From NCBI GenBank assembly GCA_963701325.1, contig OY969604.1, positions 3,844,001-3,908,000 on the forward strand: 64,000 nucleotides of DNA. Reading direction: 5' to 3'. Positions 50,286 through 58,998 of the stretch are shown here, in pieces. Within the stretch, counting starts at the first letter, position 1; every line of letters begins with the position of its first letter. The notes under the pieces were generated by a model that saw only the letters and a program-made list of their open reading frames with translations, searched no databases and was not told the DNA's origin. This stretch comes from Bog-756 sp963701325 (GTDB lineage Bacteria; Actinomycetota; Acidimicrobiia; Acidimicrobiales; RAAP-2). Position numbers and translations under genes: made by a program.

Positions 50286-51437
50286 TCAGGAAACGGTGAC
50301 CAGGGTGCCGATCGGGGTGAGCGGATAGACCACGGCCGCGTGTGCCGGGGGCATCTCGACGCATCCGTCGCTCTGGGGGAAGCCGTAGGAGCCGCGCACG
50401 AAGCCATGGAGGGCGTCGCCCCCGTTGAAGTAGCTCACCCAGGGGATGTTCGGATCCGAGTACTTGGATCCGTCGGGATTGGTGCCCTTCATGGTGGTCG
50501 AGACGTAGCGGAGGTAGACCGGGAAGGTGCCCGAGGCGGTCGGGGCCCCGGCCACTCCCGTGTTGGCGAGGGTCGAGTAGACCACAGCGCCGTTGCTGTA
50601 CACGGTGGTCGTCTCGGGCAGTGACTTCGAGACATAGACGTAGTCGTACGGCGCGGTCTGGGTGGTTCCGGTCGCGGCGTCCGAGAGGAGCTGCTGCCAG
50701 ACGGCTGGCCCGGCGATGCCATCGGTCTGCATGCCGTGCTTCGATTCGAACGCCATGACCGCGCCCCTCGTGATCACGCTGGACACGCCCGGCGTCCACT
50801 GGGACACGAGCGAGGCAGGCTCCGCCGACCGCCAGGCGAAGGTGCCCTCCTGGGGCTGGGCCTCCTCCTGGGGGGCGACCATCGAGCCCGTCGGCGTGAA
50901 GCCGACCGGGAGGTAGCCCAGCTGGGCGAGGAGTTGTTGCAGGCGGAGCGTGCTGCCCGCGGCCACCGTGAAGTGGGAGGCCACGGGTTGTGCGAGATGC
51001 CCACCGCCCGCCGCGTGGATACCGCCTTGGCCACCAGGAACGGTGACGGTCTCGGTCGAGAGCGGAACCAGCGGACCGGCCGCGACGAAGGCAAAGGTGG
51101 TCGGGGAGACCAGTTGCCAGGCACCCGCCACCGGCGGGGTGAGGCTCGGTGTCGGCGAATCGGTGGCGAGCGGCCTGGTGAAGGCCACGGTCACCGTCGC
51201 GTCGCTGGACACCCCGCTGGTCCCGTCAGCCGGAGCTACCGAGCCGACGGTGAAGGGGGCACGAGTGGGTGACGAGGTCGGGGTGGCCGAGGCCTTGGCA
51301 TCCGAGGCACGAGCGGCGAAAGCGAACGCACCGACCCCGAGGACGAGGGCGCCGACCAGAGCGATGGTCAGGGGCCAGGCACGAAGGAGCGGGCGGCGGT
51401 TCTGCGACTGCCTGGAGTGTGCGTGGGTGTCGGCCAT
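50286..51437 (-). CDS. L,D-transpeptidase (YkuD) with Ig-like and peptidoglycan-binding domains
   Basis: A 383-residue exported protein that cross-links peptidoglycan stem peptides 3-3. A membrane anchor lies at about 20-43. An Ig-like domain (VGSVAPADGTSGVSSDATVT) follows, then a peptidoglycan-binding-like repeat (LQQLLAQLGYLPVGF, FESKHGMQTDGIAGPAVWQQL), then the YkuD domain with the catalytic motif GFPQSDGCVEM (C359) and the upstream His in HGFVRGSYG. It is the usual architecture of actinobacterial L,D-transpeptidases. The ATG at 51437 is preferred; 13 extra codons are open upstream. Confidence 0.9.
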   Translation of the reverse strand: MADTHAHSRQSQNRRPLLRAWPLTIALVGALVLGVGAFAFAARASDAKASATPTSSPTRAPFTVGSVAPADGTSGVSSDATVTVAFTRPLATDSPTPSLTPPVAGAWQLVSPTTFAFVAAGPLVPLSTETVTVPGGQGGIHAAGGGHLAQPVASHFTVAAGSTLRLQQLLAQLGYLPVGFTPTGSMVAPQEEAQPQEGTFAWRSAEPASLVSQWTPGVSSVITRGAVMAFESKHGMQTDGIAGPAVWQQLLSDAATGTTQTAPYDYVYVSKSLPETTTVYSNGAVVYSTLANTGVAGAPTASGTFPVYLRYVSTTMKGTNPDGSKYSDPNIPWVSYFNGGDALHGFVRGSYGFPQSDGCVEMPPAHAAVVYPLTPIGTLVTVS

Positions 51438-51513
51438 GGCAGTCTCATCAGCAAATCTACCAGGCAGTGCGCGCAATCCGGTGCCGGGTTCGGATCAGTC
51501 GGGGGCTGTCGGA

Positions 51514-53862
51514 TCAGTCGGGGGCTGAGGACCCGACCCGTTCAACGATGGCGCGCTCGACAGCGACGATCCGTTGGGGGTCGGTGAGCTTCCTGCCGTC
51601 GGGGCCGCGCACATAGAAGGCGTCGACGACGGCCGACCCGAAGGTCGAGACCTTGGCCGAGGTCACATCGAGGCGGCAGTCGACCAGGGCCCGGGTGATC
51701 CGGTGGAGCTGGCCGACGACGTCCTCGGCACGGACCTCGACGACCGTGGCCGTGGCGGAGGCGTTGTTGTCGATGGTGACCTGGGTGGACACGAGTTCGG
51801 GGGACGTCCGCTTGGCGTTTCGGTAGGTGTGGGCGCGTGCTGCCAGCAGGTCCTCCAAGGCCAGCCGGCCCGCGATCACAGATGCGAGGTCGTCGGAGAG
51901 GCGGACCGCGTCCGGCCAGGTTCCCCGCTCCGGTTCGGCGGTGAAGACCTCGACCGCCACCCCGTCCTCGCCCGCCACCACCGCCGAGCGGACGTTGAGG
52001 CCGTGGAGGGCAAGTGCTCCGGTCACTTCTGCCAGCAGACCCGGGCGGTCGGGAGCCACGACCGTCACCACCGGGTCGTCAATGGACAGGGCCGGCACCC
52101 CGTGGACTCTGACCGTGTCCATGATCACCTGGAGCTCCTCTGTGATCAGCGGGGCGGGCGGGGCCACCGGCTCTCCGGCCAGGAGACCGCTCGCTCGCTC
52201 GACCAGGTCTGCCACCAGTCCGGCCTTCCAGGCACCCCACGCCGACGGACCGGTCGCCAGGCTGTCCGCCTCGACGAGCGTGTCCAGGAGGTCGAGTGTG
52301 GGACGGTCGCCGACCTCGTCTGCCACCCGCCGAGCGGTGGCCGGGTCGTCGAGGTTCCGGCGCGTCGCGGTGTCGGGAAGCAGGAGATGGAGACGCACCA
52401 GGTTCACGATCACTGCCACGTCCTCCGGAGGGAGACCCATTCGGGCGGCGATTCGGGCCGCCACGGTCATCCCGACCTCGGTGTGGTCGCCGGGGAATCC
52501 CTTGCCGATGTCGTGGAGGAGGGTGCCGATGAGGAGGAGATCGACCCGGTCCACCCGGTGGGCCATGGTGGCCGCGTTGGCGGTGGCCTCGAGGAGGTGC
52601 CGGTCGACGGTGAACCGGTGGTAGGGGTTGCGCTGCGGCTTGTTGCGTACGGCGGCCCACTCCGGGAGGAGGCGCTCGACCAGATGGCGCTGGTCGAGGG
52701 CCTCGATGGCGGCGACGGCCGGCGGCCCGGTGGCGAGGAGCTTTACCAGGGTGGATCGGAGCTCCTCTGGCCACGGCTCCGGAGGCGCTGGGGACTTTCG
52801 GCCCATCAGGTTGAGCGCGTCGCGCGAGATCGGCAGGTTCCGCTCGGCAGCCACGAGGGCCAGCCGGAGCGGAAGGCCGGGATCCCGGGTGACGTCTGCT
52901 CCCTCGGTCAGGACCACCTCGTCCTCTGTCAGCCCGATGCCCGGTTGGGTGCCGACCGCAGTCACCGCCCCGGGATTGGGCACGGCCCCGCGCGCCCGTC
53001 GCCCGCGGCGTTGCGCGCGCGACCAGGCACTGCGCCTGCGCCAGGCATCGTCCCCTTCCCACGCCACGGTGCGCCCGGCGGTGGCCACAGACCGCATGAG
53101 CACGTCTGCGTCCTCGAGGTCGAGCGCTTCGGCAACCTGGTCCTGCTCCTGGAGCAGGAGCTTGTTGAGCTCGCGTCCGGCACGTCGCTGGAGCTCCACG
53201 CGCACCGCGGTCAGCGTCACCCGGGAGTCCTCGAGAGCCACCGTGTCGACGTAGTCGGCGAGAATCGGCACCGCTGCCATCATGGCGGTGAGGGCTGCGA
53301 TGTCCCGGAGTCCCCCGTGTGACTCCTTCAGATCGGGTTCCAGCAGGAAGCCGAGATCCCCGTTGGCGCGGTGGCGCTCGGCGACCAGGTCGGCGAGGAC
53401 CCCGAGCCAGGGAGGCTTCTGTTTGATCCAGCGATCGCGTGCCCCCTCGAGCACCGGTTCCGCCACCTTGGATTCGCCGCAGACGACCCGGGCGTCGAGC
53501 AGGCCGAGGGCCACCCGCAGGTCGTCGCCGGCCAGATCGAGGGCTTCGCTCGGGCGGCGCACGCTGTGGTCGAGCGAGATCCCCTCGTCCCAGACCGGGT
53601 ACCAGATCCGGTCGGCCGTGGCCGAGACCCCTTTGCGTCCCTTGTGGAGGAGTAGCACGTCGAGATCACTGAACGGGCAGAGCTCCCGGCGGCCGTATCC
53701 ACCGACGGCGATGATGGCCAGCCCGCGCCCGTCGCCGCCGGTGGCTTCGTCGAACAGGCCGGTCAGCCACTCGTCGGCCGCATCGGCATAGGCCCGGCAG
53801 AACGCGTCCCCCCGAAGCTCCGGGCGCTCGATGAGGCTCTGGCGACGAGCGCGCAGTGACAC
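51514..53862 (-). CDS. glnD: [Protein-PII] uridylyltransferase / uridylyl-removing enzyme
   Basis: A 782-residue GlnD. The nucleotidyltransferase site is AVGGYGRRELCPFSDLDVLL with metal ligands D66 and D68. The HD domain for the removing activity has LLHDIGKGFPGDHTEVG (H450-D451). Two ACT domains that sense glutamine are at about 593-625 (APDRPGLLAEVTGALALHG) and 705-740 (EDVVGQLHRITRALVDC). It modifies the PII protein in response to nitrogen; in Actinobacteria it acts as adenylyltransferase on GlnK. No glnB or amt gene is next to it, unlike in Mycobacterium. The GTG start stands 6 nt after TACGGT. Confidence 0.94.
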   Translation of the reverse strand: MSLRARRQSLIERPELRGDAFCRAYADAADEWLTGLFDEATGGDGRGLAIIAVGGYGRRELCPFSDLDVLLLHKGRKGVSATADRIWYPVWDEGISLDHSVRRPSEALDLAGDDLRVALGLLDARVVCGESKVAEPVLEGARDRWIKQKPPWLGVLADLVAERHRANGDLGFLLEPDLKESHGGLRDIAALTAMMAAVPILADYVDTVALEDSRVTLTAVRVELQRRAGRELNKLLLQEQDQVAEALDLEDADVLMRSVATAGRTVAWEGDDAWRRRSAWSRAQRRGRRARGAVPNPGAVTAVGTQPGIGLTEDEVVLTEGADVTRDPGLPLRLALVAAERNLPISRDALNLMGRKSPAPPEPWPEELRSTLVKLLATGPPAVAAIEALDQRHLVERLLPEWAAVRNKPQRNPYHRFTVDRHLLEATANAATMAHRVDRVDLLLIGTLLHDIGKGFPGDHTEVGMTVAARIAARMGLPPEDVAVIVNLVRLHLLLPDTATRRNLDDPATARRVADEVGDRPTLDLLDTLVEADSLATGPSAWGAWKAGLVADLVERASGLLAGEPVAPPAPLITEELQVIMDTVRVHGVPALSIDDPVVTVVAPDRPGLLAEVTGALALHGLNVRSAVVAGEDGVAVEVFTAEPERGTWPDAVRLSDDLASVIAGRLALEDLLAARAHTYRNAKRTSPELVSTQVTIDNNASATATVVEVRAEDVVGQLHRITRALVDCRLDVTSAKVSTFGSAVVDAFYVRGPDGRKLTDPQRIVAVERAIVERVGSSAPD

Positions 53863-53868
53863 GGGCGG

Positions 53869-53874
53869 ACCGTA
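53869..53874 (-). promoter_or_regulatory. -10 box of a likely leaderless transcript (glnD)
   Basis: On the minus strand TACGGT ends 6 nt before the GTG at 53862. No ribosome-binding site is visible. Confidence 0.45.
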
Positions 53875-53967
53875 CCACCGGCCGGTCGCAGGAACGCTCC
53901 CAGGCGATCGCTTCCGCCGGCCCGGCAGGCGTCACCGTGCCGCGACCTAGCGCCGGCCCTGGGCAGG

Positions 53968-53973
53968 TAGCCT
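53968..53973 (+). promoter_or_regulatory. -10 box of a likely leaderless transcript
   Basis: TAGCCT lies 6 nt before the ATG at 53980, the same arrangement as before 2090. Confidence 0.45.
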
Positions 53974-53979
53974 TGTGGT

Positions 53980-54180
53980 ATGGCCGAGGACCAGGATCAG
54001 AAGCGCTCAGGTCTCACCGTCTTCGACGGTGTGCTGATCGTGGTGGGCGGGTTGTTCGCGATCTGGGTTGCGTTCGCTGCGCTGCATTTCGTGGCAGGCC
54101 TGGTCTGGTTCGCGATCAAGGCTGTGGTCGTGGTGGCCCTGGTCGTCGTGGTGGCCCGCTTCTTGTTCCGGCGCCACTGA
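53980..54180 (+). CDS. Small two-helix membrane protein
   Basis: A 66-residue protein with a short charged start (MAEDQDQKRSG) and two hydrophobic helices (FDGVLIVVGGLFAIWVAFAA and AIKAVVVVALVVVVARFLF) separated by HFVAGLVWF, then RRH. Conserved small membrane proteins like this are common in Actinobacteria, with no known role. It is divergent from glnD, 117 bp away. Confidence 0.62.
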   Translation: MAEDQDQKRSGLTVFDGVLIVVGGLFAIWVAFAALHFVAGLVWFAIKAVVVVALVVVVARFLFRRH

Positions 54181-54234
54181 GCCCTCAGCGCCTGCGCTCG
54201 CTCCCACCTGTCACCGCTGTCCCTGACGGCCGGA

Positions 54235-55260
54235 TCAGGCGGTCATCGACTCGAAGAGCTCGATATGCTCAGCCACCATTCGCTGGGTGGAGAAGTACCC
54301 CTCGACGGCGAGCCGGCAATCGGCCCGCTTGAGCTCGCCGAGTCGGTCGATGGCCCGGACCATGGCATCTTCGTCGTCGCACAGGAATCCGGTACTCCTG
54401 TCGGCGACCACCTCCGGCGCAGCCCCCTCGGGGAAGGCCAGAACCGGGGTCCCGCAGGCCATGGCCTCGATCATGACCATCCCGAACGGCTCGTTCCACC
54501 GGATGGGGAACAGGAGAGCAGAGGCCCCGGTCAGGAGCTCGAGCTTGCGCTGGTGGGAGACTTCGCCGAGATAGTGCGCGTCCGGGCCGAGCAATGGCTC
54601 CACCTGCTCGGCGAAGTAGCGCTTCTCCCATGGCTCGCGCATCTTGGCCGCCATCAGGATCCGGATGCCGGCTCGGCGGGCGATCCGGACTGCTCGGTGG
54701 GCACCCTTGTCGTCGGCCATCCTGCCCAGGAAGACGACGTACGGCCCATCCGCGTCACCCCCACCATCGCCCACCGGGAACAGGGAGGCGTCGATGCCGT
54801 GGTGGATGACACGGGCGACCGGGATGTCCGGTGCGGCCCGGTGCTGCGCGTGCGAGATCGCGATGAGTGGGACCCGGCCGGACTGCGCCCGGTAGAGGTC
54901 TTGCAGGTCCTCGTTGAACGGACCGTGGATGGTGGTGGCCACGGGCAGTCCCGGGTAGTGCTCTGAGTGGAACGGGCCCATCATCGTGTGATCGTGGACC
55001 ACGTCGCACTCCTGGAGCGCCTCGTATGCATGGATCACATGACGGAGCTCGGGGACAGCCATCCCGATGCGCTGGCCCTCGGCCTGGGGAAGCACCCATC
55101 GGCGGGGGACCGGGCAGGTCGAGTCCCCGGTCGTGTAGAGCAGCACGTCGTGGCCGGCGGCCTGCATGCCGCGGGCCAACTGGTCCACCACCAGCTCGAT
55201 GCCGCCGTAGAGGTCCGGGGGTATGGGAGTCCAGGGCGGGGCGATGAGTCCGATGCGCAT
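54235..55260 (-). CDS. GT4-family glycosyltransferase
   Basis: A 341-residue GT-B fold glycosyltransferase of family 4. The N-terminal domain begins MRIGLIAPPWTPIPPDLYGG with the Gly-Gly acceptor loop, then DVVHDHTM and ATTIHGPF. The C-terminal donor domain has VVFLGRMADDKGAHRAVRIA and NEPFGMVMIEAMACGTPVLA, the E-x7-E motif that binds the sugar nucleotide. It is similar to actinobacterial enzymes that make glycolipids or small glycosides. The ATG at 55260 is preferred. The tRNA-Cys gene starts 50 bp upstream on the other strand. Confidence 0.9.
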   Translation of the reverse strand: MRIGLIAPPWTPIPPDLYGGIELVVDQLARGMQAAGHDVLLYTTGDSTCPVPRRWVLPQAEGQRIGMAVPELRHVIHAYEALQECDVVHDHTMMGPFHSEHYPGLPVATTIHGPFNEDLQDLYRAQSGRVPLIAISHAQHRAAPDIPVARVIHHGIDASLFPVGDGGGDADGPYVVFLGRMADDKGAHRAVRIARRAGIRILMAAKMREPWEKRYFAEQVEPLLGPDAHYLGEVSHQRKLELLTGASALLFPIRWNEPFGMVMIEAMACGTPVLAFPEGAAPEVVADRSTGFLCDDEDAMVRAIDRLGELKRADCRLAVEGYFSTQRMVAEHIELFESMTA

Positions 55261-55309
55261 GGGGAGATTCAAGCATCCCGACCGTGGGGATAGGATCGCC
55301 GGGCGCACT

Positions 55310-55381
55310 GGCGGCGTGGCCGAGTGGTTTAGGCAGGGGCCTGCAAAGCCCCGTACGGCGGTTCGATTCCGCCCGCCGCCT
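55310..55381 (+). tRNA. tRNA-Cys (GCA)
   Basis: Cloverleaf of 72 nt. The acceptor GGCGGCG pairs with CGCCGCC; the anticodon stem GGGGC/GCCCC encloses CTGCAAA with anticodon GCA; the T arm is GGCGG-TTCGATT-CCGCC. The discriminator is T(U), the Cys identity base. CCA is not encoded. Confidence 0.95.
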
Positions 55382-55479
55382 CTGGAGCCGGTGTGTCCCC
55401 GCCTCGGCAGAGGAGTGGTGCACCCCGGCGTGGAGATCGCAGCGGCACTGCTGCGATCGGAACTCGGCGAGCTGACCGG

Positions 55480-56328
55480 TCAGGGCGTCGGGCCGTCTCC
55501 TCCGGTCGGGCTGCCGGGCCCGGCAGCGTAATCCCAGACCAGGTGCGGGTCGATGTCCGCGCCGAAGAGACGGTTGGCCGGGACCTGCTTGTCGATATGT
55601 CCGATGAGCCCGCGGTAGATGCCGAGGCCGACCAGCTCCTGGAGGCGGTACGGAAACGTGCGCAGTGTGGCGAGGGGAACCCCGAGCTGTTGGTTCTCCT
55701 GTTGTCGGATGTACCCGGCGCAGTAGTTCATGGCGATCCCTACCCGGCGATCGGCCGTCGTGTTCGCCCCTCCTCCGTGCCAGAGACTGCCGTGCCAGAC
55801 CAGGACGCTGCCCCGTTCCATTTCGGCAGGGACCGAGTCGTACTCCTGGCGGAGGTCAGGCGAGTGGTCGACGGTGTGGGACCCGGGGACGACGCGGGTC
55901 GCTCCGTTGGCCTCGGTGAAGTCGGTGAGCGCCCACATGGTGTTGCACACCGTGGCCGGGTGCGGTTTGGGGAGCGGGATGACCTGATCGTCGGCGTGGA
56001 TCGGTTGGGCCGTCTCGCCGGGCCCGATCGAGATGGACGAGAGCGATGAGACGAGGAGACCGGGGTCGAGGACCTGTTCGCAGACCGGCAGGACACTGGG
56101 GTGGATCGGGATCTCGGTGAAGGCGGGGCCATGGACGAGCAGGTTGTAGATCCGAGTCGTGCGGGTGCCCTCGAAGGCGTTGGTGGCGGGGAGGATCCCC
56201 AGTTGTTCCTCGAGCCGGCAGAGCTCGTCGAGCAGCCACTGGACTAGCGCGGGATCGATCGCACCCTCGAGGATGGTGTACCCCCGCTCGTCGATCTCGC
56301 GCACGTGAGACTCGGTCGTTGCGGTCAT
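55480..56328 (-). CDS. Phytanoyl-CoA dioxygenase (PhyH) family protein
   Basis: A 282-residue Fe(II)/2-oxoglutarate dioxygenase. The metal triad is H111-x-D113 (IHADDQVIPLP) and H184 (GSLWHGGGANTT), with R194/R195 for 2-oxoglutarate. The start has RGYTILEGAIDPALVQWLLDE, typical for PhyH. It hydroxylates an unknown substrate, perhaps a lipid or a natural product. AAAGGG lies upstream of the ATG. It is divergent from the DUF2127 gene, whose start region touches this one. Confidence 0.9.
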   Translation of the reverse strand: MTATTESHVREIDERGYTILEGAIDPALVQWLLDELCRLEEQLGILPATNAFEGTRTTRIYNLLVHGPAFTEIPIHPSVLPVCEQVLDPGLLVSSLSSISIGPGETAQPIHADDQVIPLPKPHPATVCNTMWALTDFTEANGATRVVPGSHTVDHSPDLRQEYDSVPAEMERGSVLVWHGSLWHGGGANTTADRRVGIAMNYCAGYIRQQENQQLGVPLATLRTFPYRLQELVGLGIYRGLIGHIDKQVPANRLFGADIDPHLVWDYAAGPGSPTGGDGPTP

Positions 56329-56362
56329 CGTGACCCTTTCCGTGCTGCACCCGGGTAGAGCC

Positions 56363-56368
56363 TATTCT
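56363..56368 (+). promoter_or_regulatory. -10 box of a likely leaderless transcript (DUF2127 gene)
   Basis: TATTCT lies 6 nt before the GTG at 56375, supporting that start over the GTG at 56330. Confidence 0.42.
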
Positions 56369-56374
56369 GCGACG

Positions 56375-57193
56375 GTGCCCCCGAAGACGCGGCCGGAGAA
56401 TCGCTACGAGCTGTTCACGTGTAGCTTCAGCGGCCACGTCCTGGTGGGTGCCGACGCCGAGCTGGTCACCGAGGACGATGCGGTCGTGGCGCGTGAGCTC
56501 GACGGCCTGCGCTGGTGCCGGTGCCTTCGGTGCGACGCGTGGGTGCCATCCCTGGTACCGGAAGGTCCCACCGCGACCCGCGTACCATCCCGGGACGAGA
56601 TCCAGCTGCCCCTGCGTGGTCGTCCCCTCCGGGATCTCTATGTCCTCCGCCTGATCGCCATCGACCGCGCCATCCACGCAGTGGTTCTTGCATTCCTGGC
56701 GGTGGTGTTGTTCACCTTCGCCCGCCACGATGCCGCGCTGCATGCGGACTACCTCAACATCATGAACGCACTGTCCGGGAGTGGAGCCGCGGCAAGCCGG
56801 GTGCGCGGGCTCCTCGGCTACCTGCGCAAGGCGTTCGACTACTCACCGAGGCAGCTCGTTCTCCTCGGGCTGCTCTTCGCTGTCCTGGCCGGGGTCGAAG
56901 CGACCGAGATGGTCGGTCTCTGGCGCGGCAGACGGTGGGCCGAGTACCTCACCTTCATCGTGACCAGCGCGTTCCTCCCCTTCGAGATCCACGAACTCAG
57001 TCTCCAGATCTCCGTGTTCAAGATGGTGGCGTTCGTGATCAACCTGGCGATTGTCGCGTACCTGCTCTATGCCAAGCGTCTCTTCGGTCTCCGGGGCGGG
57101 TACGCAGCGGAGGAGGAGCGCCGGCACACGTTGGGTGGGTGGGAGGCGATCGAGAGGGCCACTCCCACGGTGCCCACACCATCGAACTCCTGA
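56375..57193 (+). CDS. DUF2127-type membrane protein
   Basis: A 272-residue protein. The cytosolic N-terminus (about 95 residues) has a Cys pair, WCRCLRCDAWVP, that may bind zinc. Four helices follow: HAVVLAFLAVVLFTFA, LVLLGLLFAVLAGVEATEMV, YLTFIVTSAFLPFEIHEL and AFVINLAIVAYLLYAKRL, as in DUF2127 membrane proteins, with EIHEL as the family core. Function unknown. The GTG at 56375 is chosen because of the TATTCT box; the frame also opens at a GTG at 56330. Confidence 0.78.
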   Translation: MPPKTRPENRYELFTCSFSGHVLVGADAELVTEDDAVVARELDGLRWCRCLRCDAWVPSLVPEGPTATRVPSRDEIQLPLRGRPLRDLYVLRLIAIDRAIHAVVLAFLAVVLFTFARHDAALHADYLNIMNALSGSGAAASRVRGLLGYLRKAFDYSPRQLVLLGLLFAVLAGVEATEMVGLWRGRRWAEYLTFIVTSAFLPFEIHELSLQISVFKMVAFVINLAIVAYLLYAKRLFGLRGGYAAEEERRHTLGGWEAIERATPTVPTPSNS

Positions 57194-57328
57194 CGAGTAG
57201 ACCCAGCCCGCTCTCCGGTCGGCCTGCATCTCGTCCGCATGCAACCATCACGGGTTCTGGTCAGTCACGACGTCGCAACGCAACGGTCGGTGACCGTCCA
57301 GCGTGACCTGGTGGTATCGTCCCTCCAC

Positions 57329-57401
57329 GGGCCGTTGGCGCAGTTGGTAGCGCACTTGCATGACACGCAAGGGGTCGTGGGTTCAAGTCCCGCACGGCCC
57401 A
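57329..57401 (+). tRNA. tRNA-Val (GAC)
   Basis: Cloverleaf of 73 nt. The acceptor GGGCCGT pairs with ACGGCCC; the anticodon stem CTTGC/GCAAG encloses ATGACAC with anticodon GAC; the T arm is GTGGG-TTCAAGT-CCCGC. The discriminator is A and CCA is not encoded. Its last 12 bases are repeated at 58685-58697, beyond an IS481 element. Confidence 0.95.
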
Positions 57402-57402
57402 C
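57390..57402 (+). repeat. 13-bp direct repeat, copy in tRNA-Val 3' end
   Basis: CCGCACGGCCCAC at the tRNA 3' end; the identical sequence is at 58685-58697. The two copies bracket the IS481 element. Confidence 0.75.
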
Positions 57403-57432
57403 GCTGTGATGTCGCGAGACATCGGAGACAGG

Positions 57433-58656
57433 TGTCTCAAGACATCGTAGACAACCAAAGGGCTATCGGTCACGGCTGTGGCTGGTAGTCCTTTGTGATG
57501 TCCAGCGTCAGATGCCGGAGCGGCGAACCGTCCATCCCGAGGATGCGGATGTCGGTTCCAGCCACGAGGAGGATCACCCGCCAGCCGGCGTAGGCACGAC
57601 CCACCCCGATGTGGTGGATCCGACTGTGATAGCGCAGCGTCACCACTCCGGTCTTGTCGACCTTGTCCCGCCGGACCCGGTAGCCGGTGGTGTCGATCCG
57701 GGGCCCTGTCGGGATCGCCTTCTCCCTCGCATTGAAGACCACGAGGGGTCGCTTTCGGCCGAGCGACCGGTGCGGCCGGACCTCGTTGTAGTAGGTGACG
57801 AACCGATCGAGCTGGCCTTGGAGTTGCCTCTTCGTCACGGCCGGATCCTGTTTTGCGAGGTACTTCTTCACGGTCTGGTGGAAGCGCTCCACCTTGCCCT
57901 GGGTCTGGGGATGGTAGGGCTTGCCGTGTTTGGACAGGATGCCCAACGTCAACAGCTCGGCCTCCATGGCGCTCGTCCCCTTGACCGCGCTGGCCGTGAA
58001 GATCGCCCCGTTGTCAGTGAGAAACGACTGGGGATAGCCCCAGGTAGATGCCGCTGTATGCAGGGTGCGGACGACGTCGGGCGACCGCACTGTCACGAAC
58101 GCTCTCGACGCCACGCACAGCCGGGAGTGATCGTCGATGACGTTGAGGACTTCGAACACCACTCCGTCGGCGACGGTCACGTGGGTCATGTCGGCCTGCC
58201 AGCACTCGTTCGGCAGGTCGGCCACGAAGCGGGTAAAGGAGCTCTTCGGACGCTTGTGGGGCTGCGGGGTGACGAACCCTCTCGCCTTCAGTACCCGCCA
58301 GATGGTCGGGATCGACGGGGTGGTCTCGTGGACGTCGCCCAGATGGGTCTGGATGGTCGCTGCCCCTGCGTCGACACCGAGATCGGTGAGCTCTTTCCGG
58401 AGGCGGACGATCTCCTCTTCCCAGACGCCGGCGATCCGGGTCGGTGAGGTCTTGGGCCGGGTGGAGCGAAGCTCGAGGCCCGCCTCGCCGTCTCGTCGGT
58501 AGCGGGCGAGGCGCTTGTAGAGCCAGCTGCGGTGGACCCCGTGGGCCTTCGCCAGCTCGCCGAGGGGCTGGCCGGTACGCAGGTGTGTCTCGATCAGGAA
58601 GCGGCCTTTGTCCACAGGAGACCCTCCTCAGCAGGTGTCTCCTATGTCTTGACACA
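57433..58656 (-). mobile_element. IS481-family insertion sequence
   Basis: The transposase gene is framed by inverted repeats: TGTCTCAAGACATCGTAGACA at 57433 and, on the other strand at 58656, TGTGTCAAGACATAGGAGACA (18 of 21 identical). Further GATGTC/GACATC units lie just outside on both sides (57408-57424 and 58657-58665), so the true ends could be up to 28 bases farther out, next to the 13-bp direct repeats. Confidence 0.78.
57470..58615 (-). CDS. IS481-family transposase
   Basis: A 381-residue complete transposase. The N-terminal HTH part reads PLGELAKAHGVHRSWLYKRL. The rve core has the DDE residues in CWQADMTHV, FLTDNGAIF and GKVERFHQTVKKYL. VTYYNEVRPHRSLGRKRPL is the typical end of the core. 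A C-terminal beta domain of 80 residues (TLRYHSRIHHIGVGRAYAGW) completes it. No frameshift or stop; it may be active. Confidence 0.93.
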   Translation of the reverse strand: MDKGRFLIETHLRTGQPLGELAKAHGVHRSWLYKRLARYRRDGEAGLELRSTRPKTSPTRIAGVWEEEIVRLRKELTDLGVDAGAATIQTHLGDVHETTPSIPTIWRVLKARGFVTPQPHKRPKSSFTRFVADLPNECWQADMTHVTVADGVVFEVLNVIDDHSRLCVASRAFVTVRSPDVVRTLHTAASTWGYPQSFLTDNGAIFTASAVKGTSAMEAELLTLGILSKHGKPYHPQTQGKVERFHQTVKKYLAKQDPAVTKRQLQGQLDRFVTYYNEVRPHRSLGRKRPLVVFNAREKAIPTGPRIDTTGYRVRRDKVDKTGVVTLRYHSRIHHIGVGRAYAGWRVILLVAGTDIRILGMDGSPLRHLTLDITKDYQPQP

Positions 58657-58998
58657 GATGTCGCCTAGGTCATGAACTCAGGCACCGCACGGCCCACTCG
58701 TTGTCATTTTCACAACGTTTGTGCAGGTCAGACGCTACTTCGCGTGTCCGATCGCTCAGGAACCTTTGTCTTCTCATTCAAACCCTGCGGACCCGTGGCC
58801 GCGCCCGCCACCGTCACGGCAACTACGCCTCTCGACGCCACAGATCAGATGTCACTGGATCGTGCGGCAGTCCCAGCCCGCAACACCGAGAAGTCAGTTG
58901 ACCAACGAAAATCGCCGTACACTGCCATGGGAGAGGTTGGGTGGCACGGGCAGCCTCCATCGCCAGCCATTGGAGTGACAGCGACATCGCAAACTTGC
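58657..58998. other. Gap between IS481 and the SDR gene
   Basis: About 340 bases without a gene. It contains the second 13-bp copy of the tRNA-Val 3' end (58685-58697). Open frames on the plus strand show no family and run into the SDR gene in antisense. Confidence 0.5.
58685..58697 (+). repeat. 13-bp direct repeat, copy outside IS481
   Basis: CCGCACGGCCCAC, identical to the 3' end of tRNA-Val at 57390-57402; no other tRNA part is present here. Confidence 0.75.

Noticed and set aside
57390..58697. A complete genomic island integrated at tRNA-Val
   Set aside because: Only an IS481 lies between the 13-bp repeats and no integrase gene is present, so the repeats are reported only as an ambiguous duplication.
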